A stretch of 64,000 nt of DNA from Trigonopsis variabilis (lineage: Eukaryota; Ascomycota; Trigonopsidomycetes; Trigonopsidales; Trigonopsidaceae). The position numbers and the translations under genes are program-made. The stretch covers positions 930,001-994,000 of the forward strand of contig PPXM03000002.1 in NCBI GenBank assembly GCA_003707065.3, written 5' to 3'. Under the pieces are notes generated by a model. It did not search any database. It was not told the DNA's origin and saw only the letters and a program-made list of their open reading frames with translations. Of this stretch, positions 1-12,000 are shown piece by piece (position 1 is the first letter of the stretch; the number at the start of each line of letters is the position of its first letter).

Positions 1-1838
1 TTTTTTTCTCATCTGCAGGCGGGCGTATCTATTAAGAATAACGTAGGCTTCAGAATACAATTGAATAATGGACAGAATAGTCATAATAGGGTTAAGATAT
101 AACTGTCTTCTATCTTTTGACTTTCATTTTGAGCATTAGGAGAATCTTCTAAAGATATCCTCTCAAAAGAATATTAAAGGACTGATCATAGAAGAGACCT
201 ACTAATCAATGATTTTAAATAGTAATTACGGAAAACGGTCCACAGATGGATTCGGGAAAAAAGTTAAGATGGGCTAATGCTCCATCTAGGACAAAAAAAA
301 CTAAGATACATGCAATCATTTTCGATATGAGTTAATACCCTTAAATTGAACACAAGAAATTGATTCCGAGCTTTGGATTTTCTATGAAGATGGAAAGTCG
401 ATTGTTGGGGTTGCAGATTACGTCCAATGCTCGCTGGAGGGATGGATGAGAAGGGATTTACCCGCCGTATGGAGAAGATTTGCTTCAAAAGTCGCTTAGT
501 ATGGACAATGTGCATTCAAAGGCTCTAGGATGAGTCTAACCCAATTTGGTAAAGTCCCACCTAACCATATTGGGAAAGTATACTTACATAAGAACACAGG
601 GAAGATCCGAGTTGCCAACCAGATGCAAGGCGAGCTAATATGTGTGAGAATCTGTGACATTGGATGATATCTTAATGATTCTATTACCACTCTCTTGGTT
701 CGCCTCTTCTCATCGGAACGCGAGATAAGCCGATGCCCCACTATCTTTCGATCTTGGTGAGCCTATATACCGGCAAGTCAAGTTCGTTTTTTCTATAAGC
801 GATTTCTCCTTGGAGACATAATCCTTGTACGGCTATATACTCCTGCGAGCGAGCATGTTGACCTGTGCCGTCCAACATGTGTCAACCGTCTCAAGGCTCT
901 AGGAACCCAGTCCTAGGCCGGGCCCTCATGGTAAGGTGGACGACGATTAATATTTGTGGTGGAGATGATAGACAAATTGGGTCTCTTGACGGAACTTGAC
1001 GACAAGTGGGTTCACCCGTTTCCAATTCGGTCTTTTCGGGATTTCCTTTGATCCCTTTGTCTTGAGCCTTCGATACGGTATTTCGTCAAGAGAACCCCAC
1101 CGTTATTGAGCTATAAACTTTCCATAGAAGAGAGTGTAATCCAGTCTTCTGGGAATCCCGGCCATTATTAAGAAATCCCAGAAAATTAGTTCAACCTTAG
1201 CTCAGGCTCCAAGGACAAGGTATCAACGTACCGGCGGCCTGCTAGGGTCGAGAACGCCTGACAATCATTCGCGGGGAGCATAGTTACACGCTTTTTAGAT
1301 CTTGCTATGTCCCCGGAAATTGACAGGGAGAAGGATAAAATTCTTGGACTCACGTCATAGAAGCGAGTCGATGTAGCAAAAGCATTTTTTATCGGTCGCT
1401 TGTCAATTATAGCCACCAAAAATTAAGACTAGTGCATCATCCATGGCATAATCGATTAATGAACACGAGACATTTATTGAGGGTCCATTCGATGAGAAGT
1501 GGGACACCATGGTCTTAAGGGAGGTTTTGTCTTGTCGATCATGTCATTATATTATTCGTATACCGTCATACCTATCAAGATAAAAATGTGCACCATGGAG
1601 CGATCTACATGCTTATCTCCGAGATAATTAAGGCTATGCCATTCTCAAACGGTTCCTATAGTAGTGATATTGAGTCTTGCCGTCATAGTCTTTGAGGACA
1701 TGTTTGTTCGATTGACCATCGCTTTACTCCACTCTTGATTCACACGCCTTCACTCATCATGAAGCTGCCACCGTTACACGCGTAACAATATACACTAGGG
1801 TACTGCCAACAAACAAAAGACCGAGCCGCCAGCAAACG
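1..1838. other. intergenic / no supported gene
   Basis: AT-rich sequence with short open frames on both strands; none has a recognisable domain or plausible splice extension. The last 100 bases are the CDC27 promoter. The left edge could hold untranslated sequence of a gene outside the window, which cannot be tested here. Confidence 0.6.
1778..1783. promoter_or_regulatory. MCB-like ACGCGT upstream of CDC27
   Basis: A palindromic ACGCGT lies 55 bases before the CDC27 start codon. It sits within GTTAC-ACGC-GTAAC, a 5-bp inverted repeat with a 4-base spacer. ACGCGT is the MluI cell-cycle box bound by MBF in yeasts. Function here is inferred from motif and position only. Confidence 0.4.
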
Positions 1839-3755
1839 ATGAACGCGGTGCTCGAGGCAACAATATGGAATTGCCTCGATAATGAATTAACCGATTCGGC
1901 GCTTTTTGCTGCCAATCAGCTTGTGGCCATGAGCCCAGAGGATCACACCGCTATCTACTTGGAGGCTCTAGTCCATTTCCGCCGGTGTGAATATAAGGCA
2001 ATCACATCGAATAAATTATACTTACAGACATGCCAAGATTTCACTCCTTGTGCTTATCTTTTTGCGCATTCATGTCTGAAATTATCTCGATTTAAAGATG
2101 GGATCATGATTTTGGAACGAACGAGACCGAAATGGTCATCTATATCATCCCAAACTGCCTGCTCTTCTTATAGGCTACGTTCTTCTGCCCCCAGTCTCGC
2201 TAGCTATCATACTATTCTCGGTCATCTTTACAGACAAATGGGGTTGGTGGAAAAAGCTGCCAGTTCTTATGCTGATGCTTTAGAGCTCAATCCTTTACTA
2301 TTCGAAGCCTTTCAAGGGTTATGCACTATGGGTATCTCATTAAATATCGATAAGATCTTCACGAATATTAAACTTGATCCCTCCTTATTATCATCTATGA
2401 CTACAAAATCTACCTCCGAAAGCATTGATGACCCTTTTTCAAGTCATACACCATCTTCAAAATCAAGCGCGTCTTCTATATTTAGCGAAAATGTCACCTC
2501 TAGTTCATCTACTGCTCCAAGACCAAAAGAGCAAGAAGCGCCAGCCCCGATGCGACGAAGTACACGAATACACTCTTCTAAATCAGCTGCCGCATCGAAA
2601 TCAGAAGCTGCTTTAGGGATGAAACTGCGGAGCAAAAAAGAAAGTCACGACCAGGCTGCGAGTACACTAACTAAAGGCAGAACCTTGGTAAATAGCTCTG
2701 ACGATAGCGAACCCGGATCCTTAAATCAAATCCTAAATCTCTATCAACAGATATCGTTGGCAACGTATTACCTAGCTCACTACCAATGTAGGGAAGCTCT
2801 GAAAGTGCTCGATTCCTTACCAAAATTTGTGCAGAATACACCGTTCGTGATTGGACTATTTGGAAGGATATCTTTTGAACTTATTGAGTATCGAAAGGCA
2901 GAACAGTACTATAAAAAGCTTCGGCAAGTTAGTCCCGCTCAAACGAATGAAATGGAATATTACTCAACTTTGCTCTGGCATCTTCGAAAAGAAGTAGAAC
3001 TGTCATTCTTGGCTCATGAACTGGTCGATATAGACCGAAGTTCACCTCAGGCCTGGATAAGTGTTGGGAACCTTTTCTCTCTTCAGCGAGATCACACTCA
3101 AGCGCTCAAATGTTTTCGGCGCGCAGTCATCCTTGACCCGTCGTTTAGCTATGCCTATACACTTCAAGGCCACGAGCATGTCAACAACGACGCCTTTGAG
3201 TGTGCCCAGGATTGCTATCGAATAGCGATCCGAGCAGATAAACGGCACTATAATGCCTGGTATGGTCTCGGGATGGTTTTCTATAAGATCGGTAATAGTG
3301 AAATGGCTGATCTTCATTTCAGACGCGCTCTCTCGATCAATCCATCAAACGCTGTCCTTATATGTTGTATTGGAATGGTGGTGGAAAAAACCCATGATAC
3401 CTTAGAGGCTTTGGAGTATTACAACCGAGCCTGTGAATTACAGCCTAAAAGTGCCCTATCGAGATACCGCAAGGCTAGAAGTCTGGCTAATCTAAGACGA
3501 TATCAGGAAGCATTGACAGAGTGTGAAGCTCTTGAAGAGGTAGCTCCAGACGAAGCCAACGTTCATTTTCTTATGGCAACTTTGTATAAATACTTAGGAG
3601 ATCGGACCGCAGCCGTGAAACAGTTTACAGTCGCATTGAACTTAGACCCTAAGGTAGGAGCGCGCAGACAACAAATAACTAACTCACAGGGAAGCCATAT
3701 TATAAAGGAGGCCATTGAGAGCCTAGGAGACTGTGGTTCGGATCTGGACTTGTAG
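1839..3755 (+). CDS. CDC27: anaphase-promoting complex TPR subunit Cdc27/Apc3
   Basis: Scaffold subunit of the APC/C ubiquitin ligase, which triggers anaphase and mitotic exit. The 638-aa single-exon protein has the family layout: an N-terminal TPR homodimerisation block (about residues 1-170, ending near LNPLLFEAFQGLC), a Ser/Thr-rich disordered linker (about 190-290, the usual phosphorylation region), then a long C-terminal TPR array (about 300-620) with repeated alanine/tyrosine-rich helices and the LNPSNAVL and LDPSFSYAY turns. Length is close to fission yeast nuc2. The ATG at 1839 opens directly into the dimerisation domain. An ACGCGT cell-cycle element lies just upstream. The next gene follows on the same strand after 170 bases. 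Assignment is secure from TPR order and the LWEAF-type motif; no intron is needed. Confidence 0.93.
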   Translation: MNAVLEATIWNCLDNELTDSALFAANQLVAMSPEDHTAIYLEALVHFRRCEYKAITSNKLYLQTCQDFTPCAYLFAHSCLKLSRFKDGIMILERTRPKWSSISSQTACSSYRLRSSAPSLASYHTILGHLYRQMGLVEKAASSYADALELNPLLFEAFQGLCTMGISLNIDKIFTNIKLDPSLLSSMTTKSTSESIDDPFSSHTPSSKSSASSIFSENVTSSSSTAPRPKEQEAPAPMRRSTRIHSSKSAAASKSEAALGMKLRSKKESHDQAASTLTKGRTLVNSSDDSEPGSLNQILNLYQQISLATYYLAHYQCREALKVLDSLPKFVQNTPFVIGLFGRISFELIEYRKAEQYYKKLRQVSPAQTNEMEYYSTLLWHLRKEVELSFLAHELVDIDRSSPQAWISVGNLFSLQRDHTQALKCFRRAVILDPSFSYAYTLQGHEHVNNDAFECAQDCYRIAIRADKRHYNAWYGLGMVFYKIGNSEMADLHFRRALSINPSNAVLICCIGMVVEKTHDTLEALEYYNRACELQPKSALSRYRKARSLANLRRYQEALTECEALEEVAPDEANVHFLMATLYKYLGDRTAAVKQFTVALNLDPKVGARRQQITNSQGSHIIKEAIESLGDCGSDLDL

Positions 3756-3925
3756 ATTAGAATTATGCATATGTTATAGTAGTGTCTTATGTGAACCGTA
3801 ACCTCTCTTTGAACTCTCGGTGAGCGCTACCGATCAGCAACGACTGTGTCGAAGTAAATTTGCCAATCGATGAACGAATGGAGAAAATTCAACCCGAACT
3901 AAGTATCTGACCAAACTAGAGGAAA

Positions 3926-4960
3926 ATGAGTCCGTTTGGTGAGATCGCTGAAAGTCAGGCTGGAGCTGGAGTTCATAGATCTCAAAGGAGTGAGAAGATT
4001 TCGATCTGGTGTCTGTGGATAGTCTCTATGGAAGCTTTCCTTTTGTTTGCGACTATTTCCGTATACGTTTCTGTCATAGTACCTCAGGCAAACAAGTTTT
4101 TACGCTATGGTAAAACTCGAGCGACGAATGGACAAGGTGAAGAGCATTCTCCTGTCAGATCCACGTTCTTCTTATTCAATTTTGCACAAAATCTACTTTA
4201 TTTCAGGGTTCCTAGATCCTTCTTTTGTCATTTTTATGTTCTATCGTGCGCGCTGTGGTCTTGGAACCTTTATTATGCCTACGATTTTGAAAACATAAAG
4301 TCTTTCTTAAATAGAGAAATCTCCATGAAACTTTGGCCGTCTAATTTGGTTTCAGTGATTACATATCTCTGTCAGATTCCTCACAAAGCAGATATATCTA
4401 CCCGCCTACTCGATACCTTGCTTATGCTGTCGATTCATTCATTCCGGCGACTGTATGAATCTTTGTTTATATCTAAATCATCAAAAAGCTCGTTTATGCT
4501 TTTAGGTCACTATGTCGTTGGACTATTGTTCTATATTGCAGTCGCTTCAGGTTGGCTTTATGTTTGGCTTGTCTCTAGAATGTCGCAAGATGACTACTCA
4601 TTAGACCCGATCAACAACTGGAGCCACCCGCTTTCATGGATTTTTTTTATCATTGTTTCTTTTGTTCAATCTTGGTGTCACATATATCTCAGCCATTTGG
4701 TCAAGTATACAATCCCGGACCGAGGACCATTTCGTTATGTGGCGTGTCCTCATTATCTCTGTGATATCCTCCTCTACGGAATCATCTATATGAATTTGCC
4801 TTGCCCTTACTTCTTGTCCGTGTTTATCTGGACCGCGTCTAATCTCACCGTCTCTGCCTTGCAAACCTTTAAGTACTATCAGTCTCTACCTGTCAACCAA
4901 GCTGGATCAACTTCGGCCTGTCTCTCCCCTCCTTACGCAGTATTACCCTTTATTTATTAA
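3926..4960 (+). CDS. DFG10: polyprenol reductase, SRD5A3/Dfg10 family
   Basis: Predicted ER membrane enzyme reducing the alpha-isoprene unit of polyprenol to dolichol, needed for N-glycosylation and GPI anchors. The 344-aa protein has about six hydrophobic segments and the steroid-5-alpha-reductase C-terminal domain: RRLYES in the middle, then GPFRYVACPHYLCDILLYG (PHY/E-L motif of the NADPH-binding region) and SALQTFKYYQ near the end, where SRD5A3 proteins have an ET/HKWY motif. It is a single exon with an ATG at 3926. The C-terminus beyond FKYYQSLP diverges from the usual ending but finishes with the expected hydrophobic LPFIY. Steroid reductase activity is unlikely because the SRD5A3-like RRLYES context dominates. 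Confidence 0.85.
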   Translation: MSPFGEIAESQAGAGVHRSQRSEKISIWCLWIVSMEAFLLFATISVYVSVIVPQANKFLRYGKTRATNGQGEEHSPVRSTFFLFNFAQNLLYFRVPRSFFCHFYVLSCALWSWNLYYAYDFENIKSFLNREISMKLWPSNLVSVITYLCQIPHKADISTRLLDTLLMLSIHSFRRLYESLFISKSSKSSFMLLGHYVVGLLFYIAVASGWLYVWLVSRMSQDDYSLDPINNWSHPLSWIFFIIVSFVQSWCHIYLSHLVKYTIPDRGPFRYVACPHYLCDILLYGIIYMNLPCPYFLSVFIWTASNLTVSALQTFKYYQSLPVNQAGSTSACLSPPYAVLPFIY

Positions 4961-5270
4961 AGGCCCAGCTACGCGCCAAGGTACACGCGGGGTCAACTGC
5001 TGACCAAAGACCATAGACTAGTAGGCCGGTCACAAAAACACTAGTGTAGCGAAAAATTTGTATTATTTTCTTCTAAGTCATTTAAGCCTGTTTTAGAAAC
5101 ATATTAAGTGTAACATATACGACATATATTAGTACTCGCGGCTGACCGGATTATCTAGTGATCATGTGACGCGCGCTGGGAGAGTATCCATTGAAAGTTG
5201 AGGTGTTGGTAACGATCACTACCCCAGCGGAAAACCACCTGTACTGCCTTGTTCCCCAGACAATTGGGGA
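4961..5270. other. intergenic, DFG10-SLC1
   Basis: 310 bases without a gene; it must hold the DFG10 terminator and SLC1 promoter. A TCATGTGAC element at about 5162 resembles, imperfectly, the inositol-responsive CATRTGAA motif. Nothing else is distinct. Confidence 0.5.
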
Positions 5271-6401
5271 ATGCAAACCGGGGTCGTTCTTGGTCTAATC
5301 GTTGTTGTCCTTAGCATTATGAGTATTCTCAAGACTACTCGCTTCTACATTCGCTGCGTTCTTGGGATCACGTCGATTTTGACTTGTGCCTCGTATGGTA
5401 ATGTTGGGTGTCAGCTCAGCGCGTCTAACTTTAGGTGTCGTCGCGTCAATCTTTTTGACTTTGATTGGCAAACAATCGTTATCACAATGGACGACTGCCC
5501 GAGCTTTCAAATACACGATGAAGTTCATGCTGGGTATCAAGACTGAGGTCAAGAATGCCGAGATTTTGTCGAGCGTCCGTCCCGCAGTAATTGTATCGAA
5601 TCACCAAAGGTCGTGACTGGATGTAACTCAAACTAACGAATAGTGAACTTGATATTCTTGTTTTAGGAGCCATTTTCCCTAAGCATACTTCAGTGACTGC
5701 CAAACGGAGTCTTCAATGGACCCCTTTTCTTGGATGGTTCAGTAAGGATAATATGCTGATATATATGACGCTAATGCGATAGTGACTTTAAGTGGAACTG
5801 TTTTTATTGATCGTAAGAAGAGGAACAGCGCCATTTCGGCTTTGGAAGGAGCAGCAAAAAAGATGAGACAAAAGAAGCAGAATGTCTTTTTGTTTCCGGT
5901 ATGTTGCCTCCAGAATCCAACGTTCTAATAATATAGGAAGGCACCCGGTCTTATTCGGAAAAGCCAACCCTGTTACCGTTCAAGAAAGGAGCCTTTTATC
6001 TAGCGATTGAAGCACAGGCTCCCATTATCCCGGTAGCTGTGGAGAACACGTCCAAGATTTATAATCCCAAGAAGCGGATATTTGAGAGTGGAACAATCCA
6101 TATGCATGGTAGGCTTGCAGTCTTGTCGATGGTGGTTCTAATTCTAGTTTTACCTCCTATTCCTACCGAAGGACTGGAAAGTAAAGATGCTGGCGAATTG
6201 GCGGAGAAAGTTCACGCAGCGCTTGAAAAAGAGATCCTTCACGGGTTCGATGATTCTCTCGGAACGCCCTCTGTGACCGAGGAAATTGATCAGGATTCAC
6301 AAGCTTCTATCGTTGATTCCACGAATCAACTACTCGAAGAAAGATCTGAGTTGAGCAAAAGCCCTCCAAAAGTCACCTACGGCGCTGTTAATGGTAATTA
6401 A
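5271..6401 (+). CDS. SLC1: 1-acyl-sn-glycerol-3-phosphate acyltransferase (LPA acyltransferase)
   Basis: Acylates lysophosphatidic acid to phosphatidic acid in the ER, the branch point to phospholipids and triacylglycerol. Six exons: 5271-5397, 5435-5609, 5644-5741, 5783-5898, 5937-6108, 6148-6401. The introns are 37, 34, 41, 38 and 39 nt, all GT-AG, and phase is preserved at each join, giving 313 aa. After splicing it shows PlsC motif I NHQSELD (HX4D), the GTVFIDR block, motif III FPEGTRS and motif IV VLPPIPTEGL. The last motif is complete only after removing intron 5, whose 39 nt contain no stop and are easily overlooked. An N-terminal hydrophobic anchor precedes the domain. Family assignment is secure. 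Confidence 0.93.
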
Positions 6402-6888
6402 GACGACATTTTAGATCAACCGTAAGCCTAAAAGGTGTGATGCAGTAACAGATTAACGATGGTTAATAACGACCAAAGTGAAGATTATGTGTCATATACG
6501 CTATCTTTATATCCAGCCCAACTCGGACGTACAACTGAGGACAGCCTGCAGGCCCTTTTGTGCCATCTTTCATATGATCTGCGAGAGTAGACTTTATAAA
6601 TTGGGATATTTTGCTTCTACACAAACTCATTGATCAGATAACTTACGAGTTTTGCAGGCGTAGAGCGATAAATTAGTGTCATAGTCTAACGTTTATCGTT
6701 AATTGTAAGTCAATCTCATTTTAGTTCGGTCTCATTCCCAGTTTGTACTAAAGTATTTTGAAACTATTAATTGATCACATAATGACTCGACTGTCTGAGA
6801 GAAAGGACCAAGGTTAGCTCTATTACCGACTACTTTGTCGAAGCAACGACATAGTTACAACAACCACAGTCCTCCGTTTTCAACCTTC
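6402..6888. other. intergenic, SLC1-WD40 cyclophilin
   Basis: 487 AT-rich bases with no supported gene. The frame of the next gene is open upstream of its first ATG, but only from a TTG codon, so I start the gene at 6889. Confidence 0.5.
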
Positions 6889-8867
6889 ATGGCCGACAAC
6901 GCTTCAGCCGGTGAGAGCAGCGAAGATGAATTCGGGCCGTCGATCAAAGAAATGGGCTCCAAAAGGAAAAGGCAGCGCAGGCTTAGCTACGAGTCAGTCT
7001 ATCTCAAGAATCTCCCTATCCATGGACGTTACGTTGAGAGTCTGATGCACCGCGAACAAGTGCTTTATAGCGGCGTGGCTAACAAGCAATCGACTCTGCT
7101 TGCCACTGTGTCGAAGGACGGAATTGTCAAGTTTTGGAATCGACAAAATACAGTGGACAAGGGTACGAGTGCCGCTCCTGAGCAAGAGGTGAAGTTTGAC
7201 TATTCAAATAAGATGCCACTCGAGTTCATCAAACAGTACCTGGCACATGATCCAAGCAATGGCACGGTCTTAGATTGTAGATTTGACTCGCATGGAACGC
7301 TATTCGGTACGTTGGGCAGTGATAAGACGTTTAAGGTGTTTGAACTCTCGAGTTTGGGTAAGGCTATCGTGCAATTGCGGGTTATTGACAGCGTTTAGAT
7401 CTCATTAATATAATTGAACTTGATTTTGTCCCGGGTATATTCTGCTGGATCGACCAAAAGAGCCAGCAGGAAGCCAGGTTGGTGATTAGCGACGCCGATA
7501 CTGGAACCCTATCTATCTATGACGCCAAAAGCTCGTCCTCAGCTCCTTTGAAAAAAATTGTCGATCTTCATAGACAGCCCGTCGTTAGCCTTGGATACAA
7601 TCTGTCCTACGATTGTGTCGTTTCGATTGATAAACCGGGCAATATCGAATATTGGCAACCAGACGCCGCGTCGTCGGCTCTGCCCAAAGGCATAACCTTC
7701 CAATACAAATCCCAGACGGATTTGTACGAGTTTCGAAAAGCTAAGTCATTGCCTACGAAGACAATCACATTTAGCAGCCTTGGCCATCACTTTGTCTGCT
7801 ACTCGTTTCCCGACCGTCAAGTACGGTTATTCGACTTTAGGTCGGGGAAATTGATTCGGAAATATGATGAAAGTCTCTCGAATATCATCGAAATGAACCA
7901 GGTTTCTAACGAGCTTTATAAGTTTGACGACTACGAATTTGGAAGACGGTTGGCCCTTGAACGAGAGCTCGATCAACAAGTAGATCTTCAAAAATGGATA
8001 GACGTCATTTTCGACGATTCTTGTCATTTCATTCTCTATGGGTCCTTCCTGGGCATCAAAGTAATCAACACTTTTACGAATCACTGCGTGGGCATCATTG
8101 GAAAAGACGAGTCTAAGCGATTTCTGAATCTCTCCATTTTTCAGGCTATTCCTCAAAGAAAAACTCCCTTGACATTAGATATGGCTACTTCGAATAACAC
8201 TCTCATTACCCAGTCATCCGTACTGGAGCCGACTGTCTTCTCTACCGCATTTCAATCCGACCGCTTTTTTGTTTTTGCAAAATGTGATCTAGACTTTTCG
8301 GCTCTCAAGAAATTCAGAGACGTCTTCAATGAAAAGCCAAAGGATTCCAAGATTGTCGATGAGGAAGAAGCGACCCGAAAAGCAGTCCAGGCAGCTACCG
8401 CGTCTTCTGTGACACTCCATACCACCGAAGGTGATATCAAAATTAAACTTTTTCCCGATCTTACTCCTCTAACGGTTGAAAACTTTGTCCGACTTTGCAG
8501 AAGAGGCTATTATAACGGCGTAATCTTCCATAGGGTCATCCCAAATTTCATGATCCAAACCGGTGATCCCAAAGGAGATGGCACTGGCGGTGAATCGGTA
8601 TGGAAAAAGCCATTCAAAGACGAATTCCATCCTTCTCTTAAACACGACCGTCCCTTTGTCGTCAGTATGGCCAATTCAGGCCCAAACACAAACGGCAGCC
8701 AGTTCTTCATCACCGTCCAGAAGACCCCTTGGCTTGACAATAAACACACGGTCTTTGGCCACGTCGTATCAGGAATGGATGTTGTCAAAGAAATCGAAGA
8801 TGTTCCCACCGGCAAATTTGATCGGCCCCTAGACCCTCCCAAAATCATTTCAACCGATGTTAACTGA
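6889..8867 (+). CDS. WD40-repeat cyclophilin (PPWD1-type peptidyl-prolyl isomerase)
   Basis: Nuclear peptidyl-prolyl cis-trans isomerase associated with spliceosomes. Two exons, 6889-7357 and 7399-8867, are separated by a 41-nt GT-AG intron. The product is 645 aa, almost the length of human PPWD1. An acidic N-terminus (SSEDEFGP) is followed by seven or so WD-like repeats (IVKFWNR, TFKVFEL, LSIYD, IEYWQP, VRLFDF). The cyclophilin domain occupies roughly residues 485-640, with [37 protein letters not shown] and [10 protein letters not shown]. The catalytic Arg/Phe/Gln residues are therefore present. It converges with PEX1, 140 bases between stops. The first in-frame ATG fits the family's start. 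Confidence 0.95.
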
Positions 8868-9007
8868 TGTATATTATTATTATTGTATCATAGTTGTATC
8901 CTCCCTCCTCAACATATCTAAATCAATCCCCTTTTTGTTGACTGAAAACAGCCTATCTTGTATCCAAACGCACGTCTAACAAGCGCTTCCTCGTTCTCTA
9001 CCAAGTC

Positions 9008-12000
9008 TTACATCAAGGACGTCCTTCCTCCTAGCTGATTGCTAGCCTCGCCACTGGGCATATTACCCGATCTATCGTCGGCGAATTCTCTATAGATCCG
9101 TCGCAGCTTTTCCTTCTCCTGCGTTGATATGCTAGGATTTGTCGTCTTTAGAGTCTTCTCAAGATGCTCTCGCGTAATCACGATTGCTTCAGCTCCTCGG
9201 TCTTCTTCCTTGGGCTGCTCCTTTTCGGGCAGCGACGGGGCTGGGCGAAAATTCAGTGATTCAAGCTTGGCTCGGACCTTGGCCAGTTCCTGAGGCTTTA
9301 GATTAAAATGGGGACTCGCTTCACTTTGACCAAAGATAAGTTGAAAAAATTCAAAGTCGAGCCCGGCCTTGCTCTCGCTAGGGCCGTTGCGTAAGCCTTC
9401 ATCCTCTTCTTTCTTGATGGCTTCATCCACGACTTGATGAATGGCGTCGAGATAGGCATTGTAGAGCAGTGCTTGGAGGTCGGCACCGGAAAACCCTTCG
9501 GTTTCACGCGCCAAGTTAGCAAGATCTATTGAGTCATCTAGTTTCATCTTTCTTTGAAGCGTCTGCAAAATGTCGATCCGATCATCAAAAGCAGGTAGGT
9601 CGCATAGGAGAGATTTATCCAGCCGTCCTGGACGAAGCAAAGCACTATCTATTAGATCAGGACGACTCGTAGCAGCTAAAACATAAACTCCTTCTAGTCC
9701 TTCTGCACCATCCATCTGAGTCAACATCTGATTCACAACTCTGTCCGTTACCCCTGTACTGTCATGACCTCGCTTAGGAGCTATTGAGTCAAATTCGTCG
9801 AAAAACAAGATACATGGCTTGGCAGCCTGCGCTCGTTCAAACAGCTCTCGGATGTTTTGTTCACTGGCACCAATGTATTTATTCAGAATTTCCGGTCCCT
9901 TGATGGAAATGAAATTCAGTCCACACTCCTTGGCCACTGCCGATGCCAGAAATGTTTTTCCACATCCAGGATAACCATAGAGCAACAGGCCAGATCGAAG
10001 CCGGAGTGGACAGTTTGCAAAAATAGGAGCATACTTTGTAGGCCACTCTAAAGTCTCTAGTAGCACGCGCTTAGTGTCTTTTAATCCACCTATATCGGTC
10101 CAAGACACGTTTGACTTCTGTAGTTTCACTCCTTTGAGCCCGTTGGGAGTGAAGTCTTTCATGGCTAGATCTAGATCTTGTTGGACAATGGCGTGATTCT
10201 TCGATGGAAAGTCGACCAGCCTTATAATGGATTCGTGCTTGGCTCTATCTAGAAAAATCCAGAGATCCGCAGGCAGGTACCCTTCGGTATCAGCGGCTAG
10301 CTGGTTTAGATCGAGATCTTCAATGGCCTCCTGTGACATCTGTTTCAATAAAGCTTCACGGAGAATCAGTAGTCTTATGTCCTTATTTGGAGGTCTTAAG
10401 TTTATATAGTCGTCGAAAATATGGCCGTTTATGACCAGAGAGTGCAAGCTCTGTTTAGAAGAAGCTGAGGCGATGATAGTCACCCTCCTCAGGGCCATCG
10501 TCTGAAAGGCCTGGGCCTTGAAAAGCTCAACTATTTGTCGAGATCGGAGTGTATCTGCGTTTTCTTGTTCGGCAGGTAAAAACAAGTCCAGATCATCAAT
10601 GATCAAGGCTGATGGAGCGTACCATGCCACCTCGCTGAACCATTTCGTGATGGTATCTTTAACCACCGATATCCGTTCATTCATCAAGTCACTACCAGAG
10701 ACGCGTTTGGAATAGACGAAGTCGTCCACCAATGACGCCTGCACATGAGACAGCAAGTCAGTCTTCCCTGCACCCCTTCCTCCATAAATCAACGTCTTCC
10801 TGCCGTTGCGGACATTCGTTTCTGCTCGTCTAATTAAGTCGTCAATACCAACTAATTTATGCTTGAGCGGTACTTTTTCTATAGTGAATGGGCTCTCGTA
10901 GGCTGAATAAAGCAGTGGATGGGACAATATAACAGAGAATGTTTTATCTTGAGGCAAAATCCATCCGTCAGCGCCCCGGAATTCGAGAAGACCTCCAAGG
11001 ATTAGATCTTTACATGGGGGTATTTTACTACCGCTGACTAGCGGTTGAGAGAGGTAGCCCATATCTGCAAGTTTTTGGTACAGATTCGTATCAACGGATT
11101 TCTCTTTGCCTCCCATTTTAAGCGTTGACGTTTTGGCCCCATCTCCGGGTAGTCGAGTCACAAAAGGGTAAACAATCAGTTTTTCCGGTATCTCTCTGCT
11201 AAGTGGCTTTGGTGGAACTTCCAGTTTGACCATTTGACCAACTAGTCCTGAGCAGCCAAGCCCATTAGCCACCCAGTCAGATAAAGCCACGTGGCCAGGA
11301 GGCAAGGAAGAATTATTGACCAACTTGGCTATGACGTAGGTTTTTAGTACGGCTTTATCATTTTCCTCTGCTGTCTCATTAGCAGGCTCGATTTCTTCAT
11401 TGATTTTTTCCAGCAGCGAGGTTGGTCGGACGATTCCCACAGACACATATTTCTGTTGAGCCAGAATGGGACCTAATGCTATTATATTTGTATAACATTC
11501 ATAGACACCGGATCTGTAAGACTCTGGGTTGACTTTGGCATGAGGCAAAGAAATTCCTCTCAGTAATGCCACAGCTTGATTTTGCTCTCGGCGCTTCTTG
11601 GTCGTACTAGTAACCGTTCTTGTCTTCTTTTCACTTTGTTTGTTGCTTTTTCTTGCTTTTGGGGCGACCACGACTTCGGCTTGAGGTGAAAGTTTGGCAA
11701 ACGGATTCGCAGGCTCGATAGATTTCACAACGAGCGTCGCCGTCGTTGATGGAGAGAGATATAGGACTATAGGATGGTTTGGACTAACAGCCCTAATTTG
11801 TGATATCATATTCAATTCCAGATACTCTCCATGCAACTCGACAATTTCCCAGTCGGACGCAGTCAATGGTTCAAGAGTGATTTGATGGGCCAAAGTAGGA
11901 TTGTAGTGGATCTTAATTGTGACCTAATAATGTTAAATAACCTCATCTTCAATTCTCTACCTTTGAGTTTTCCGTCAGACCCAACGCTGAGCCAAACGCT

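Noticed and set aside
5160-5170. UAS-INO-like TCATGTGAC upstream of SLC1
   Set aside because: One mismatch to CATRTGAA and a single copy; OPI3, a better expected target, shows no such site. Too weak to call.
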